Source: Mesorhizobium waimense (GTDB lineage: Bacteria; Pseudomonadota; Alphaproteobacteria; Rhizobiales; Rhizobiaceae). From it: DNA of 64,000 nucleotides. Under the pieces are notes generated by a model. It searched no databases and had not been told where the DNA came from. It saw only the letters and a list, made by a program, of their open reading frames with translations. Position 1 is the stretch's first letter. Each line of letters opens with the position of its first letter. Location: assembly GCF_003601975.1 (NCBI RefSeq), contig NZ_QZWZ01000010.1:155239-219238 (forward strand), written 5' to 3'. This document shows, in pieces, positions 9,350-19,152 of this stretch. Position numbers and translations under genes: made by a program.

Positions 9350-10456
9350 GTGGGGTACTGCGTGCCGGAACAATCGGGTAGAAATGCGATCGAAGTCCGT
9401 GGCGTGCGCAAGGTGTTTGGCTCCGGCGAGAGCCAGGTCGCCGCTCTCGACACGGTCTCGGTGCCGATCCGCGAAAACGAATTCTTCACGCTGCTCGGCC
9501 CCTCAGGCTGCGGAAAGACGACGCTGCTCAGGCTGATCGCCGGCTTCGACTTTCCAAGTGCCGGCGAAATCCTGCTTTATGGCGACGACATCGCGCCGCT
9601 GCCGCCGTTCAAGCGGCCGGTCAATACCGTGTTCCAGTCCTATGCGCTGTTCCCGCATATGACGGTGGCGCAGAATATCGGCTTTGGCCTGGAAATGCTG
9701 GGCAAGCCGAAGGCCGAAATCAAGGCGCGCGTCGACGCGATGCTGAAACTGGTCAAGATGGAGGCGTTGGCGGGGCGCCGCACCAGCCAGATCTCCGGCG
9801 GCCAGCAGCAGCGCGTGGCGCTGGCGCGGGCGCTCGCACCGCAGCCGAAGGTGCTGCTGCTCGACGAGCCGCTCTCGGCACTAGACTACAAATTGCGCAA
9901 GGAGATGCAGATCGAGCTGAAGCGGTTGCAGCACGAGACAGGCATCACCTTCATCTTCGTCACCCACGACCAGGAAGAAGCGCTGACGATGTCCGACCGC
10001 ATCGCGGTGATGTCGTCGGGCAAGATCCTGCAGGTCGGTTCGCCGTGGGATATCTACGACAAGCCGGCGGAGCGCTTCGTCGCCGACTTCATCGGCGAAA
10101 CCAATTTCCTGACCGCGGCCATCACCGGCATGGGCAACGGCAAGGCACGGGCGACGCTCAAATCCGGGGCGACGATCGACGCGACCGTGGCCGAAGGTTT
10201 CCAGCCGAAGGACAATGCCACCGTGGTGGTGAGGCCCGAGCACGCCAAGCTGACAAAGGGCAAGGGCGACCTGACCGGTACGGTCGAAAATGTCGTCTAT
10301 TTCGGCACCGACACGCATATCCATGTCCAACTGGACAGCGGCGAAGCCTTCACCGTGCGCCAGCAGAACACGCGCAGCGCCGGCTGCGGGTTCGAGCGCG
10401 GCGACAAGGTCGGCATTTCGATCGGCAATGATGCCGCGCAAGTGCTGAGGGACTGA
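9350..10456 (+). CDS. Polyamine-type ABC transporter ATP-binding protein (PotA-like)
   Basis: ATPase of the first spermidine/putrescine-type importer. Walker [10 protein letters not shown] is at about residues 50-58, followed by the Q-loop FQSYALFPH, signature [14 protein letters not shown] and Walker B VLLLDEP; the last 100 residues form the TOBE regulatory domain usual for PotA/FbpC ATPases. The start is GTG at 9350 or GTG at 9362; the difference is four residues. The stop overlaps the start of the first permease gene (ATGA-type overlap at 10456). It is encoded with two permeases and a binding protein, so the transporter is complete. Confidence 0.93.
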   Translation: MGYCVPEQSGRNAIEVRGVRKVFGSGESQVAALDTVSVPIRENEFFTLLGPSGCGKTTLLRLIAGFDFPSAGEILLYGDDIAPLPPFKRPVNTVFQSYALFPHMTVAQNIGFGLEMLGKPKAEIKARVDAMLKLVKMEALAGRRTSQISGGQQQRVALARALAPQPKVLLLDEPLSALDYKLRKEMQIELKRLQHETGITFIFVTHDQEEALTMSDRIAVMSSGKILQVGSPWDIYDKPAERFVADFIGETNFLTAAITGMGNGKARATLKSGATIDATVAEGFQPKDNATVVVRPEHAKLTKGKGDLTGTVENVVYFGTDTHIHVQLDSGEAFTVRQQNTRSAGCGFERGDKVGISIGNDAAQVLRD

Positions 10457-11376
10457 TGGCAAGCGCGGAGGAAGTCGCCAAGGCGGCCGAGCGACGCGAC
10501 GTTCGCGATCGCTGGCTGTTGTCGGCGCCGGCGCTGTTGATCATCCTTTTTGCGGCGACCGGTCCGTTGCTGATCGTGCTGGTCTATTCGTTCCTGACGC
10601 CGGGTTCCTACGGCGACGTCAGATGGCAGTTCTCGCCGGAGGCCTGGGTGTCGGTGTTCATGGAACGCGACATCTTCGACGACACGCTTTCGATTGCCGC
10701 CGCCCACGTCACCATTTTCTGGCGCTCAATCAAGCTGGCGATCGTGACGACGATCGCGACTTTGGCGCTGGGTTTCCCGACAGCCTATTTCATGGCGACG
10801 CGCAGCGAAAAGACGCGCGATCTCTGGCTGTTCCTGATCACCATACCGTTCTGGACCAACCTTCTGATCCGCACCTTCGCGGTGCTGCAGATCATTCGCA
10901 ACGAAGGCATCGTCAACGCGATCCTGCTCAAGCTCGGCATCGTCTCGGCGCCGATCCAGATCCTGTATACCGATACAGCGATCCTGATCGGCATGGCCTA
11001 TGTCTACCTGCCGCTGATGGTGTTGCCGATCTATGCCAGCATGGAGAAGCTCGATTTTCGCTTGGTCGAGGCGGGTTATGACCTCTACGCGACACGCTTC
11101 AAGGTGCTGCGCCGGATCATTTTCCCGCTGGTCAAGCCTGGCGTCATAGCCGGCTCCATTCTGGTCTTCATTCCGGCGCTCGGCGCCTATGTGACGCCGA
11201 GCGTGCTCGGCGGCGGCAAGAACATGATGCTGTCCAACCTGATCGAATTGCAATTCGGTCAGGGCCGCAACTGGCCGCTCGGCTCGGCGCTGTCGATCGC
11301 CGTAATGGTCATCGTCATGGTCGCCCTGCTTGCCTATGTGCGCAATGCCGGCAGATCCGAGGTGCGGCATGGCTAG
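10456..11376 (+). CDS. Polyamine-type ABC transporter permease (PotB-like)
   Basis: A 306-residue inner-membrane permease with six or so hydrophobic segments and the cytoplasmic EAA loop (VEAGYDLYATRFKVLRRIIF) that contacts the ATPase. The first membrane segment lies at about residues 25-45, followed by the periplasmic loop typical of the PotB/PotH type. It overlaps the ATPase gene upstream and the second permease gene downstream by eight bases, showing tight translational coupling within one operon. Confidence 0.93.
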   Translation: MASAEEVAKAAERRDVRDRWLLSAPALLIILFAATGPLLIVLVYSFLTPGSYGDVRWQFSPEAWVSVFMERDIFDDTLSIAAAHVTIFWRSIKLAIVTTIATLALGFPTAYFMATRSEKTRDLWLFLITIPFWTNLLIRTFAVLQIIRNEGIVNAILLKLGIVSAPIQILYTDTAILIGMAYVYLPLMVLPIYASMEKLDFRLVEAGYDLYATRFKVLRRIIFPLVKPGVIAGSILVFIPALGAYVTPSVLGGGKNMMLSNLIELQFGQGRNWPLGSALSIAVMVIVMVALLAYVRNAGRSEVRHG

Positions 11377-12169
11377 CAGCTTCTCCATCAAGCATCAGCC
11401 GGGATTCACCGCGATCGCGGCGACCTGCTTTATCGTGCTCTACCTGCCGATCGTCGTGCTGGTCGTCTATGCGTTCAATGCGGCGACTTCGACGTCCGAA
11501 TGGGGCGGCTTTTCGCTCAAATGGTTCCAGTCGGCGTGGCAGAACACGCAGGTGATCGACGCGACGCTGCGCTCGTTCCAGATCGGCGCCATCGCGGCGA
11601 CCCTTGCGACCATCGCCGCCACCATGGCGGCACTGGCCACCACCCGCACGGCAGCCTATCCGGGCCTGACCTTCAAATATGCGGCGATCAACCAGCCGCT
11701 GATGGTGCCCGAGATCGTCACCGGCGTGGCGCTGCTGATCTTCTTCTCGCGCGTCAAGATATTCACCGGCTATTCCGGTCTTGGCTATCTGATCGCCGCA
11801 CATACGGCGTTCTGCATCCCCTTCGCCTATCTGCCGATCCGCGCGCGGCTGGAGAATATGGATCTGACGCTGGAGCGCGCCGCAGCCGATCTCTATGCGA
11901 CGCCGTGGCGGACATTCCGGCGCATCACGCTGCCGCTGCTGTGGCCCGGCATATTGGCCGGGCTGATGCTGGCCTTCGTCATCTCGCTCGACGATGTTGT
12001 CATCACCGAGTTCGTCAAATCGGGCGGCCAGGATACGTTGCCGACCTACATGCTCGGCCAGATAAGGCGGGGGATAACGCCTGAGATAAACGCGATTTCG
12101 ACCGTGTTCCTGCTCTTGTCGGTCGCCATCGTGACGTTGTTTTTCTTGATCAGCAGGAAACGGGACTGA
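11369..12169 (+). CDS. Polyamine-type ABC transporter permease (PotC-like)
   Basis: Second permease, 266 residues, PotC/PotI type. The start is the ATG at 11369 (MASSFSIKH), eight bases inside the end of the previous gene; the in-frame codons further upstream only shadow that gene. The EAA loop reads LERAAADLYATPWRTFRRI, and ISLDDVVITEFV is the conserved segment of this permease class. It pairs with the PotB-like subunit to form the channel for the amine or amide recognised by the downstream binding protein. Confidence 0.93.
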   Translation: MASSFSIKHQPGFTAIAATCFIVLYLPIVVLVVYAFNAATSTSEWGGFSLKWFQSAWQNTQVIDATLRSFQIGAIAATLATIAATMAALATTRTAAYPGLTFKYAAINQPLMVPEIVTGVALLIFFSRVKIFTGYSGLGYLIAAHTAFCIPFAYLPIRARLENMDLTLERAAADLYATPWRTFRRITLPLLWPGILAGLMLAFVISLDDVVITEFVKSGGQDTLPTYMLGQIRRGITPEINAISTVFLLLSVAIVTLFFLISRKRD

Positions 12170-12192
12170 ACCTACAAATGGGAGCTAAATCC

Positions 12193-13227
12193 ATGAACTG
12201 GAAGACAACAGCGACCGCCATGGGGTTGGCGCTGCTCGCAACGACGAGCCTCGCTCGCGCCGACGGCGAACTGAACATCTACAATTGGGGCAATTACACC
12301 AGCCCCGATGTGATCAAGAAGTTCGAAGCCAAGTACAACATCAAGGTCACCATCACCGATTACGATTCGAACGATACGGCGCTGGCCAAGGTGCGTCAGG
12401 GCGGCACCGGCTTCGACATCGCGGTGCCTTCGCAGACCTACGTGCCGATCTGGATCAAGGAAGGCCTCGTGCTGGAAACCGATCCGGGCAAGATGGAGAA
12501 TTTCAAGAACGTGGCGCCTGAATGGGCCAACCCCGAATTCGATCCCGGCCGCAAATATTCGGTGCCGTGGGCGCTCGGTACGGTCGGCGTCGTCGTCAAC
12601 ACCGATGTCTACAAGGGGCCGGCGGACAGCTGGGGTATCATCTTCAACACGCCAGATGAGCTCAAGGGCAAGGTCAATGTCGTCCCCGAAATGAACGACG
12701 TGATCTTCGCGGCGATCAAATATGTCGGCGGCCAGCAGTGCACCACCGACAAGGAGGTCTTGAAGAAGGTACGCGACACGCTTGTCGCGGCCAAGCCGAA
12801 CTGGATCGCCATGGAATACAACACCATCGAGAAGATGGGCGCCGGCGATTTCAAGGCGACCAGCGACTGGAACGGGTCGGCGCTGCGCCAGCGGCTGGCC
12901 AACCCGGCCATCCACTACTTCTATCCGAAGGAAGGCTATGGCCTGTGGAGCGACAACCTGGTCGTTCTCAAGGAGGCCAAGAATGTCGAGAATGCCAAGC
13001 TGTTCCAGAACTTCATCATGGATCCTGAGAACGCCGCCGGCCTGTCGGCTTTCCACCGCTACGCCAATGCCATCACCGGCTCCGACAAATACATGCCGGC
13101 CGACATGAAGGATGCGCCGGAAGTGGTCATTCCGGAGGCCGACAAGCCGCATGCCGAGCTGCAGCTGATGTGCCCGCCGGACGTCCAGGATCTCTACACC
13201 AAAATCTGGACCGAACTGCAGAAGTAG
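12193..13227 (+). CDS. Polyamine-type periplasmic substrate-binding protein (PotD/PotF-like)
   Basis: A 344-residue secreted binding protein. Residues 1-23 are a Sec signal peptide ending ARA-DGELN, after which LNIYNWGNYTSPDVIKKFEA is the classic N-terminus of the PotD/PotF fold. The start ATG at 12193 is preceded by GGGAG at a good distance; a nearer upstream ATG at 12178 has no such site. The family binds putrescine, spermidine and related cations; ligand residues cannot be assigned with certainty here. A strong hairpin follows the gene directly. Confidence 0.92.
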   Translation: MNWKTTATAMGLALLATTSLARADGELNIYNWGNYTSPDVIKKFEAKYNIKVTITDYDSNDTALAKVRQGGTGFDIAVPSQTYVPIWIKEGLVLETDPGKMENFKNVAPEWANPEFDPGRKYSVPWALGTVGVVVNTDVYKGPADSWGIIFNTPDELKGKVNVVPEMNDVIFAAIKYVGGQQCTTDKEVLKKVRDTLVAAKPNWIAMEYNTIEKMGAGDFKATSDWNGSALRQRLANPAIHYFYPKEGYGLWSDNLVVLKEAKNVENAKLFQNFIMDPENAAGLSAFHRYANAITGSDKYMPADMKDAPEVVIPEADKPHAELQLMCPPDVQDLYTKIWTELQK

Positions 13228-13238
13228 TTGCATCGTGG

Positions 13239-13272
13239 CGGACCCGGCGGCAGCCGCCGCCGGGTCCGTTTT
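13239..13272 (+). terminator. Strong hairpin after binding-protein gene
   Basis: Perfect 13-base inverted repeat (CGGACCCGGCGGC, loop AGCC, then its complement) ending at 13268 and followed by TTTT. It has the form of an intrinsic terminator, yet codirectional genes start only 20 bases later. It therefore probably works as a partial terminator or 3'-end stabiliser for the transporter message. Confidence 0.8.
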
Positions 13273-13291
13273 CTCGTCAGGACATGAAGTC

Positions 13292-14488
13292 ATGGACTCC
13301 TACCGCAACTCCGATCCCCGGCCCCCGATCATGCAGGGCTCGCCGCCAGCCATGGTGCCGCCGCGGCTCGATTGGGACCGAGGCCCTTGGAACCGCTGGG
13401 CATTCCAGCACATCCGCGAGTTCCTGCCGACCGCCGAGGTTTGGCGCGGGCACGGCCATCGCCGCCGGCTCGAACTGGCCGAGGTCGATCTCGACGCGCT
13501 GCCGGTGGAGGACAGCACAGGCTCGGCAACGACACTCGCCGGGCTGCTCGACGAGACCTATACGGACGGTTTCCTTGTGCTCAAGGACGGCAGAATAGCC
13601 TATGAGCGCTATTTCAACGGCATGGACGAGCGCACGCTGCATCTGTCGCAGTCGATGGCGAAGTCGGTGACCGCCTCGGTGTTCGGCATACTGGCTGGAC
13701 GCGGCCTGATCGACCCGGCGCTGCCGGTGACGACCTATCTGCCGGAGCTCGGGTCCACCGGCTGGGCGGGCGCCAGCGTGCAGCATGTGCTCGACATGAC
13801 TACCGGCGTGCGCTTTTCCGAAGAATACACCGATCCCTATTCCGAGATCGGCCAGGTCGATGTCGCCACCGGCTGGAAACCGGTGCCGCCCGACAGCGAC
13901 CCGGCGTTCCAATGGCCGTCGCATATGTTCGAGCTGATCCTAGGACTGAAGGAGAAGACCCGACCGCACGGCGAGGCCTTCGAGTACCGCTCGATCGAGA
14001 CCGATGTGCTCGCCTTCATCATGGAGCGGGTGACCGGCAAGCGGCTGCCGCAACTGGTTTCCGAAGAGCTTTGGCAAAAGCTCGGCGCGGACGAAAGCGC
14101 CTGCTTCACCGTCGATAGTGCGGGTTACGCCGTGGCCGACGGCGGCTTCAATGCGACGCTGCGCGACTATGGCCGCTTCGGCCAGCTGATCCTCGACAAT
14201 GGCGGCGGCGTGGTGCCGGCCGACTGGATCGAGGCGACGCGCAATGGCAAGCATGCGCCCGACTTCAATCCCAGCCTGCCGGACGGCAGCTATCGCAACC
14301 AGTTCTGGATCGAGGATCCGCGCTCGCGCGCGCTGATGTGCCGGGGCGTGTTCGGGCAGATGATCCACATCGACTGGGACACGAGGATGGTGGTGGTGAA
14401 GCTTTCGACCTATCCGGATTTCACCAACATCGCCTATTCGGTGGCGACGCTGAAGGCCGTGCACGCCATCGCCGCGGCGCTCGCCTGA
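13292..14488 (+). CDS. Serine beta-lactamase-family hydrolase, NylB-like (first copy)
   Basis: A 398-residue member of the class C beta-lactamase / 6-aminohexanoate-dimer hydrolase family, which includes esterases and amidases acting on short amide oligomers. The nucleophile motif is SMAK (Ser121, Lys124) and the third catalytic residue is probably Tyr232 in EYRSIETD. There is no signal peptide, so it should act in the cytoplasm on imported substrate. The start is ATG 13292 with AGGA upstream. It follows the polyamine-type transporter and is paralogous to the next gene. The real substrate is unknown; an amide of the imported amine is the best guess. Confidence 0.85.
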   Translation: MDSYRNSDPRPPIMQGSPPAMVPPRLDWDRGPWNRWAFQHIREFLPTAEVWRGHGHRRRLELAEVDLDALPVEDSTGSATTLAGLLDETYTDGFLVLKDGRIAYERYFNGMDERTLHLSQSMAKSVTASVFGILAGRGLIDPALPVTTYLPELGSTGWAGASVQHVLDMTTGVRFSEEYTDPYSEIGQVDVATGWKPVPPDSDPAFQWPSHMFELILGLKEKTRPHGEAFEYRSIETDVLAFIMERVTGKRLPQLVSEELWQKLGADESACFTVDSAGYAVADGGFNATLRDYGRFGQLILDNGGGVVPADWIEATRNGKHAPDFNPSLPDGSYRNQFWIEDPRSRALMCRGVFGQMIHIDWDTRMVVVKLSTYPDFTNIAYSVATLKAVHAIAAALA

Positions 14489-14521
14489 ATCTCCAGGAAA
14501 AAAGATCCGGAAGGATATGCC

Positions 14522-15700
14522 ATGACCGGCAAGACCGCGTTCGAGACCAGATGTGGCTTTGCCCGCAGTGCGGTGCTGCTTTCGAACTGGCGCGAAAACC
14601 CGTTCAATCGCTGGTCGTTCCAGAATGTCGGCGAGCTGGTGCCAAGCGCGCCTGTCGCGGCGTCAGGCGGCACAGAGCCGCCTCGGCAAGAACTCGGAAG
14701 CCTGCTTGGCGAAAAAGTCAGCCTGGCGAGCGGGCCGGAAACCGTGGCGTCCTTCCTCGCGCGTTCCGACACCGACGCGCTGACGATCATGAAGGCCGGT
14801 ACGATCGTTGGCGACTGGTTCGCGCCCCATATGGATTTCGGCGGACGCCACATCATCTTCTCGATCAGCAAGTCCTTCACCGCCATTCTCGCCGGCATAT
14901 TGGAAGGCGAGGGGATTTTCGACCCGGAAGCGCCTGTCATCAGCTACGTTCCGGAAGCTAGGGGTTCCGCCTATGGCGATGCGAGCATCCGGCATGTGCT
15001 CGACATGAGCGTCAGCCTTGACTTCGAAGAGGCCTATCTCGATCCTGAAAGTGCCTTTGCCCGCTATCGCCGCGCCACGCTGTGGAACCCGGGCGGCGGC
15101 ACCGAAAGCCTGCGCGAATTCATCCTGACGCTGCAGCGGCTGGCCGAGCCGCATGGCCAGACCTTCCGCTATCGCTCGCCCAATTCCGATCTGCTTGGCA
15201 TGCTGGTCGAGCGCGCCTCCGGCAAGCGACTGACAGATCTGCTGCGCGAGAAATTGTGGCTGCCGCTCGGTGCTGCGAGCGAAGCTTCGATTACGGTCGA
15301 CATGGAAGGCACGGCGCGCACGGCCGGTGGTATTTCGGTGACGCCGCGCGATCTGGCGCGTGTCGGCGAGATGATGCGGCAGGGCGGCACGGCCAATGGC
15401 CGCCGTGTCGTGCCGGAGGCCTGGGTGCGCGACACGGTCGAAACAGGCGGCAGTTCCGAAGCCTGGCAGCGCGGCACGATGGCCTTCCTGTTTCCCGAAG
15501 GACGCTACCGCAACAAATGGTACCAGACGGGGGCGCAAAGCGGCGCCTTCTGCGGCATCGGCATCCATGGCCAGTGGCTGTACGTCAATCCGAAAGCAGA
15601 AGTGGTGATCGCCAAGATGTCGTCGCAGCCGGTGCCGGTCGACGACCAGCTCGATGTCGAGGCGGCCGCCTTTTTCGAGGCGCTCAGCCGGATGGTCTGA
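14522..15700 (+). CDS. Serine beta-lactamase-family hydrolase, NylB-like (second copy)
   Basis: A 392-residue paralogue of the preceding gene, sharing the WRENPFNRWSFQNV-type N-terminal segment and the overall fold. The catalytic set is SISK (Ser114, Lys117) with Tyr217 in RYRSPNSD. It has no signal peptide. AAGGA precedes the ATG by about seven bases. Tandem position, 33 bases downstream of its paralogue, suggests local duplication followed by divergence, perhaps to cover two related amide or ester substrates. It is the last gene of the transporter operon; tex begins 126 bases later. Confidence 0.85.
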   Translation: MTGKTAFETRCGFARSAVLLSNWRENPFNRWSFQNVGELVPSAPVAASGGTEPPRQELGSLLGEKVSLASGPETVASFLARSDTDALTIMKAGTIVGDWFAPHMDFGGRHIIFSISKSFTAILAGILEGEGIFDPEAPVISYVPEARGSAYGDASIRHVLDMSVSLDFEEAYLDPESAFARYRRATLWNPGGGTESLREFILTLQRLAEPHGQTFRYRSPNSDLLGMLVERASGKRLTDLLREKLWLPLGAASEASITVDMEGTARTAGGISVTPRDLARVGEMMRQGGTANGRRVVPEAWVRDTVETGGSSEAWQRGTMAFLFPEGRYRNKWYQTGAQSGAFCGIGIHGQWLYVNPKAEVVIAKMSSQPVPVDDQLDVEAAAFFEALSRMV

Positions 15701-15826
15701 GGCGTTCCGCGCCCGCCCGCGGTACGCTTTCCTGTGGACCCGCTGGTTGGCTGAAAACAGCGCGGTTGGCGGCGTGGACATCCCGGCCTATGGTCGCCGC
15801 TCTTTTCGACAAAGCATGAGACCAGC

Positions 15827-18145
15827 ATGGCATCCGACATCAAGCGCATCGCGGCGATCATCGCGGCCGAGATCGGCGCGCGGCCCGAACAGGCCGCGGC
15901 GGCGATCGGCCTGCTGGACGAGGGTGCAACGGTGCCGTTCGTGGCGCGCTATCGCAAGGAGGTCACCGGCGGGCTCGACGATACGCAGTTGCGCGACCTT
16001 GCCGAGCGACTGGCCTATCTGCGCGAGCTCGACGCGCGCCGCGACACCATCCTTGGCTCCATTCGCGAGCAGGGCAAGCTGACCGAGGAGCTTGAACAGA
16101 AGATCGCGGCCGCCGCCACAAAGGCTGAGCTCGAAGACATCTACCTGCCTTACAAGCCGAAGCGGCGGACCAAGGCCGAGATCGCCAGGGAGCGCGGGCT
16201 GGGGCCGCTGGCCGAAGCCATTCTTGCCGACCGCTCGGCGGAGCCTGCCGAATTGGCGCTCGCCTATGTCACCGAAGACGTGGCGGACGCCAAGGCGGCG
16301 CTCGATGGCGCGCGTGACATCCTGTCGGAGCAGTTTGCCGAGAATGCCGATCTAGTTGGCAAGCTGCGGAGCTACATGAAGGAGCGGGCCTTCCTGCGGG
16401 CCAGGGTCGTCGATGGCAAGCAGGAGGCCGGCGCGAAATTCTCCGACTATTTCGATCATGTCGAGCGCTGGGCGAACGTGCCCAGCCATCGTGCGCTGGC
16501 GATGCTACGTGGCCGCAACGAGGAGGTGTTGTCGCTCGACATCGAGGTCGACGCCGACGACGCCTCGCCGGTGAAACCGGTCGAGCGGATGATCGCCAAT
16601 GCCTATACCATCGGCGGCAGCCTGCCGGGCGATCGCTGGCTGATGGAGGTTGCCGGCTGGACCTGGCGGATAAAACTGTCGCTGCACCTGACGCTCGATC
16701 TGATGCGAGACCTGCGCGAGCGGGCCGAGGAAGAGGCGATCCACGTCTTTGCCCGCAATCTGAAGGATTTGCTGCTTGCAGCCCCGGCCGGGTCGCGGCC
16801 GACGATGGGGCTCGATCCGGGTATCCGCACCGGCGTCAAGGTGGCGGTGGTCGACGGTACCGGCAAGCTGGTGGCGACGACGACGGTCTATCCGTTCCCG
16901 CCCAGGAACGATGTGCGCGGCACGCAGGCCGAGCTGGCGAAGCTCGTCCGCCTGCACAAGGTCGAGCTGATTTCGATCGGCAACGGCACCGGCAGCCGCG
17001 AGACGGAAAAGCTTGTGGCCGACATGTTGTCCGATATGCCAACGGATGGCCCGCAGCCACTCAAGGTGATCGTCAGCGAGGCGGGCGCCTCGGTCTATTC
17101 CGCGTCGGCAACGGCAGCGGCGGAGTTTCCCGGCCTCGACGTGTCGCTGCGTGGTGCAGTGTCGATCGCGCGGCGCCTGCAGGATCCGCTGGCCGAACTG
17201 GTCAAGATCGAGCCGAAGTCGATCGGCGTCGGCCAGTACCAGCACGATGTCGACCAGTACCGGCTCGGCCGCTCGCTGGAAGCGGTGGTCGAGGACGCGG
17301 TCAATGCCGTCGGCGTCGATCTCAACACGGCATCGGCGCCGCTCTTGGCGAGGGTTTCCGGCCTTGGCGCGTCGCTTGCCGACGCCATCGTAGCGCATCG
17401 CGATGCGGCCGGCCCGTTCGCCAGCCGGAAGGATCTGCTCAAAGTCTCCCGCCTTGGACCGCGCGCATTCGAGCAATGCGCCGGCTTCCTGCGCATCCCG
17501 AACGGCCTGGAGCCGCTCGATGCTTCCTCCGTGCATCCCGAAGCCTATGGCGTGGCCAAGAAGATCGTCGCCGCCTGCGGTCGCGACCTGCGCTCGCTGA
17601 TGGGCGACAGTGCTGCGCTCAAGGCGCTCGACCCGCGCGTCTTCGTCGACGAGCGGTTCGGCCTGCCGACGGTGCGCGACATATTGGCGGAATTGGAAAA
17701 GCCCGGTCGCGATCCGCGCCCCGGTTTCAAGACCGCGACCTTCGCCGACGGTATCGACGACATCAAGGATCTGAAGCCCGGCATGCTGCTCGAAGGCACC
17801 GTCACCAATGTCGCCGCCTTCGGCGCTTTCGTCGATATCGGCGTGCATCAGGACGGCTTGGTGCACGTCTCGCAACTGGCCGACCGTTTCGTCAAGGATG
17901 CGCATGAGGTGGTCAAGGCCGGCGACGTGGTGAAGGTGCGCGTCGTCGACGTCGACATCAAGCGCAAGCGCATTGCTCTCTCCATGCGCAAGGACGGTGA
18001 CGGTGGCGCCTCCCGCAGCGGGCCGCGAGACAATGGCGGCGGCAAGCCGACGCCGCGTTCGCCGGCACCGCAGCGCCAGCCGGAACGACCGGCCCAGCAG
18101 GGCGCGTTCGGCGCAGCCTTGTCCGAGGCGTTGAAGCGGAAGTAG
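15827..18145 (+). CDS. tex: Tex-family RNA-binding transcription accessory protein
   Basis: A 772-residue cytoplasmic nucleic-acid-binding protein of the Tex/Spt6-like family. Visible in order are the N-terminal helical Tex region (about 1-190), the YqgF/RNase H-like domain (about 320-450, beginning [20 protein letters not shown]), the helix-hairpin-helix segment (about 500-560) and an S1 RNA-binding domain (about 645-720, [18 protein letters not shown]). The tail is disordered, rich in glycine, proline and arginine. The gene ends directly against the convergent LysR gene, with no bases between the two stops. Confidence 0.97.
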   Translation: MASDIKRIAAIIAAEIGARPEQAAAAIGLLDEGATVPFVARYRKEVTGGLDDTQLRDLAERLAYLRELDARRDTILGSIREQGKLTEELEQKIAAAATKAELEDIYLPYKPKRRTKAEIARERGLGPLAEAILADRSAEPAELALAYVTEDVADAKAALDGARDILSEQFAENADLVGKLRSYMKERAFLRARVVDGKQEAGAKFSDYFDHVERWANVPSHRALAMLRGRNEEVLSLDIEVDADDASPVKPVERMIANAYTIGGSLPGDRWLMEVAGWTWRIKLSLHLTLDLMRDLRERAEEEAIHVFARNLKDLLLAAPAGSRPTMGLDPGIRTGVKVAVVDGTGKLVATTTVYPFPPRNDVRGTQAELAKLVRLHKVELISIGNGTGSRETEKLVADMLSDMPTDGPQPLKVIVSEAGASVYSASATAAAEFPGLDVSLRGAVSIARRLQDPLAELVKIEPKSIGVGQYQHDVDQYRLGRSLEAVVEDAVNAVGVDLNTASAPLLARVSGLGASLADAIVAHRDAAGPFASRKDLLKVSRLGPRAFEQCAGFLRIPNGLEPLDASSVHPEAYGVAKKIVAACGRDLRSLMGDSAALKALDPRVFVDERFGLPTVRDILAELEKPGRDPRPGFKTATFADGIDDIKDLKPGMLLEGTVTNVAAFGAFVDIGVHQDGLVHVSQLADRFVKDAHEVVKAGDVVKVRVVDVDIKRKRIALSMRKDGDGGASRSGPRDNGGGKPTPRSPAPQRQPERPAQQGAFGAALSEALKRK

Positions 18146-19048
18146 CTATCTCTCCACCGGCAGATGGCCCAGCAGCCAGTCGCGGAAACTGGCGACGGGC
18201 GGATGGCTGCGCTTGTCGTGCGGTACGACCAGATAATAGGCGCTGCGGCTCTGCATTGGTCGACCCGGGGCCGGCACGAGCTGGCCGCGCTGCAATTCGA
18301 CCGCAATCAGGATCTGCGGCAGCAGCGCTACGCCAAGCCCGGCCATGCAGGCCTGGGCGGCGGTGCCGAATTGTTCGAACTGCATGCCCGGTCCGGTCGG
18401 CGCGCTCAAACCTTGGTGCTCGAACCATTCGGTCCAGGCGCCGGGACGGGTTGCCATATGCAGCAGCGGCAGGCGGCCGATACCGGCTGCAGTCGCGATC
18501 TCGCGCCCAGCCAGGAATTCGGGCGACGCGACCGGCGCCACCGTCTCGCGCATCAGCAGCGTGGAGTCGGCCTCCGGCCAGTCGGGCAGGCCGTAATGGA
18601 TGGCGGCATCCAGCCTTTCCCGGGCGAAGTCGAAACGGCCGATGCGGGTAACGAAGTTGATGGTGATGTCGGGGTTGTTTTCGACGAAATCCGGGATCAG
18701 CGGCATCAGCCAGCGGGTGCCGAAGGTCGGCAGGATCGCCAGGTTCAGGATACCAATATGCCGATTGCTCATCAATCCAAGGGCCGCATCGCGCAACTGG
18801 CCAAGCGCGGAGCGCACCGCTTCGGCATAGATTTCGCCCGCTGTCGACAGCCGGACATTGCGGCTGTCACGCTCGAACAACCGGCGGCCGAACTGTTCTT
18901 CCAGAAGCCCTATCTGCCGGCTGACGGCGCCCTGGGTCAGATCGAGCTCGCGGGCGGCAGCGGTGAAAGAACCGAGGCGCGCCACCGCCTCGAAGGCGGC
19001 AAGGGCGCTTATGTTGGGCAAAAGGCGACGCTGGACGTTCATGATCAA
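18146..19048 (-). CDS. LysR-family regulator (GcvA-like) beside gcdH
   Basis: A 300-residue LysR-type regulator. The N-terminal winged helix-turn-helix spans about residues 10-70 (ALAAFEAVARLGSFTAAARE, then LTQGAVSRQIGLLEEQFG); the rest is the periplasmic-binding-protein-like effector domain. The sequence resembles the GcvA branch. It is divergent from glutaryl-CoA dehydrogenase with 104 bases between the two starts, and a symmetric site overlaps its own start codon, so control of gcdH plus autoregulation is likely. The effector, perhaps an acyl-CoA or dicarboxylate from lysine or tryptophan breakdown, is inference. Confidence 0.9.
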   Translation of the reverse strand: MIMNVQRRLLPNISALAAFEAVARLGSFTAAARELDLTQGAVSRQIGLLEEQFGRRLFERDSRNVRLSTAGEIYAEAVRSALGQLRDAALGLMSNRHIGILNLAILPTFGTRWLMPLIPDFVENNPDITINFVTRIGRFDFARERLDAAIHYGLPDWPEADSTLLMRETVAPVASPEFLAGREIATAAGIGRLPLLHMATRPGAWTEWFEHQGLSAPTGPGMQFEQFGTAAQACMAGLGVALLPQILIAVELQRGQLVPAPGRPMQSRSAYYLVVPHDKRSHPPVASFRDWLLGHLPVER

Positions 19049-19067
19049 TTACTAACGCTCATTGATC
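19043..19067. promoter_or_regulatory. LysR-type operator (T-N11-A dyad)
   Basis: Perfect inverted repeat GATCAAT (19043-19049), 11-base spacer, ATTGATC (19061-19067). The inner bases give exactly the T-N11-A pattern of LysR-family sites. It overlaps the LysR start codon and lies about 86 bases upstream of gcdH. Confidence 0.6.
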
Positions 19068-19152
19068 GGTGATGCAATTTCGTTTGATTTTTTCGAGGCG
19101 GAGGCGGATAAGCCGGGCACTTCAAGATTTTCGTTTGGGAGAGACCGAGGCC

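Noticed and set aside
13292..15700. True class C beta-lactamases (antibiotic resistance)
   Set aside because: Both lack a signal peptide and the YxN motif typical of AmpC at the tyrosine (here YRS), and lie in a catabolic operon; NylB-like amidase/esterase is the better fit.
16505..17905. Open frame of 466 codons antisense to tex
   Set aside because: It lies wholly within tex on the opposite strand, is rich in Arg, His, Asp and Gly as expected for the complement of GC-rich codons, and has no recognisable motif; tex is certain.
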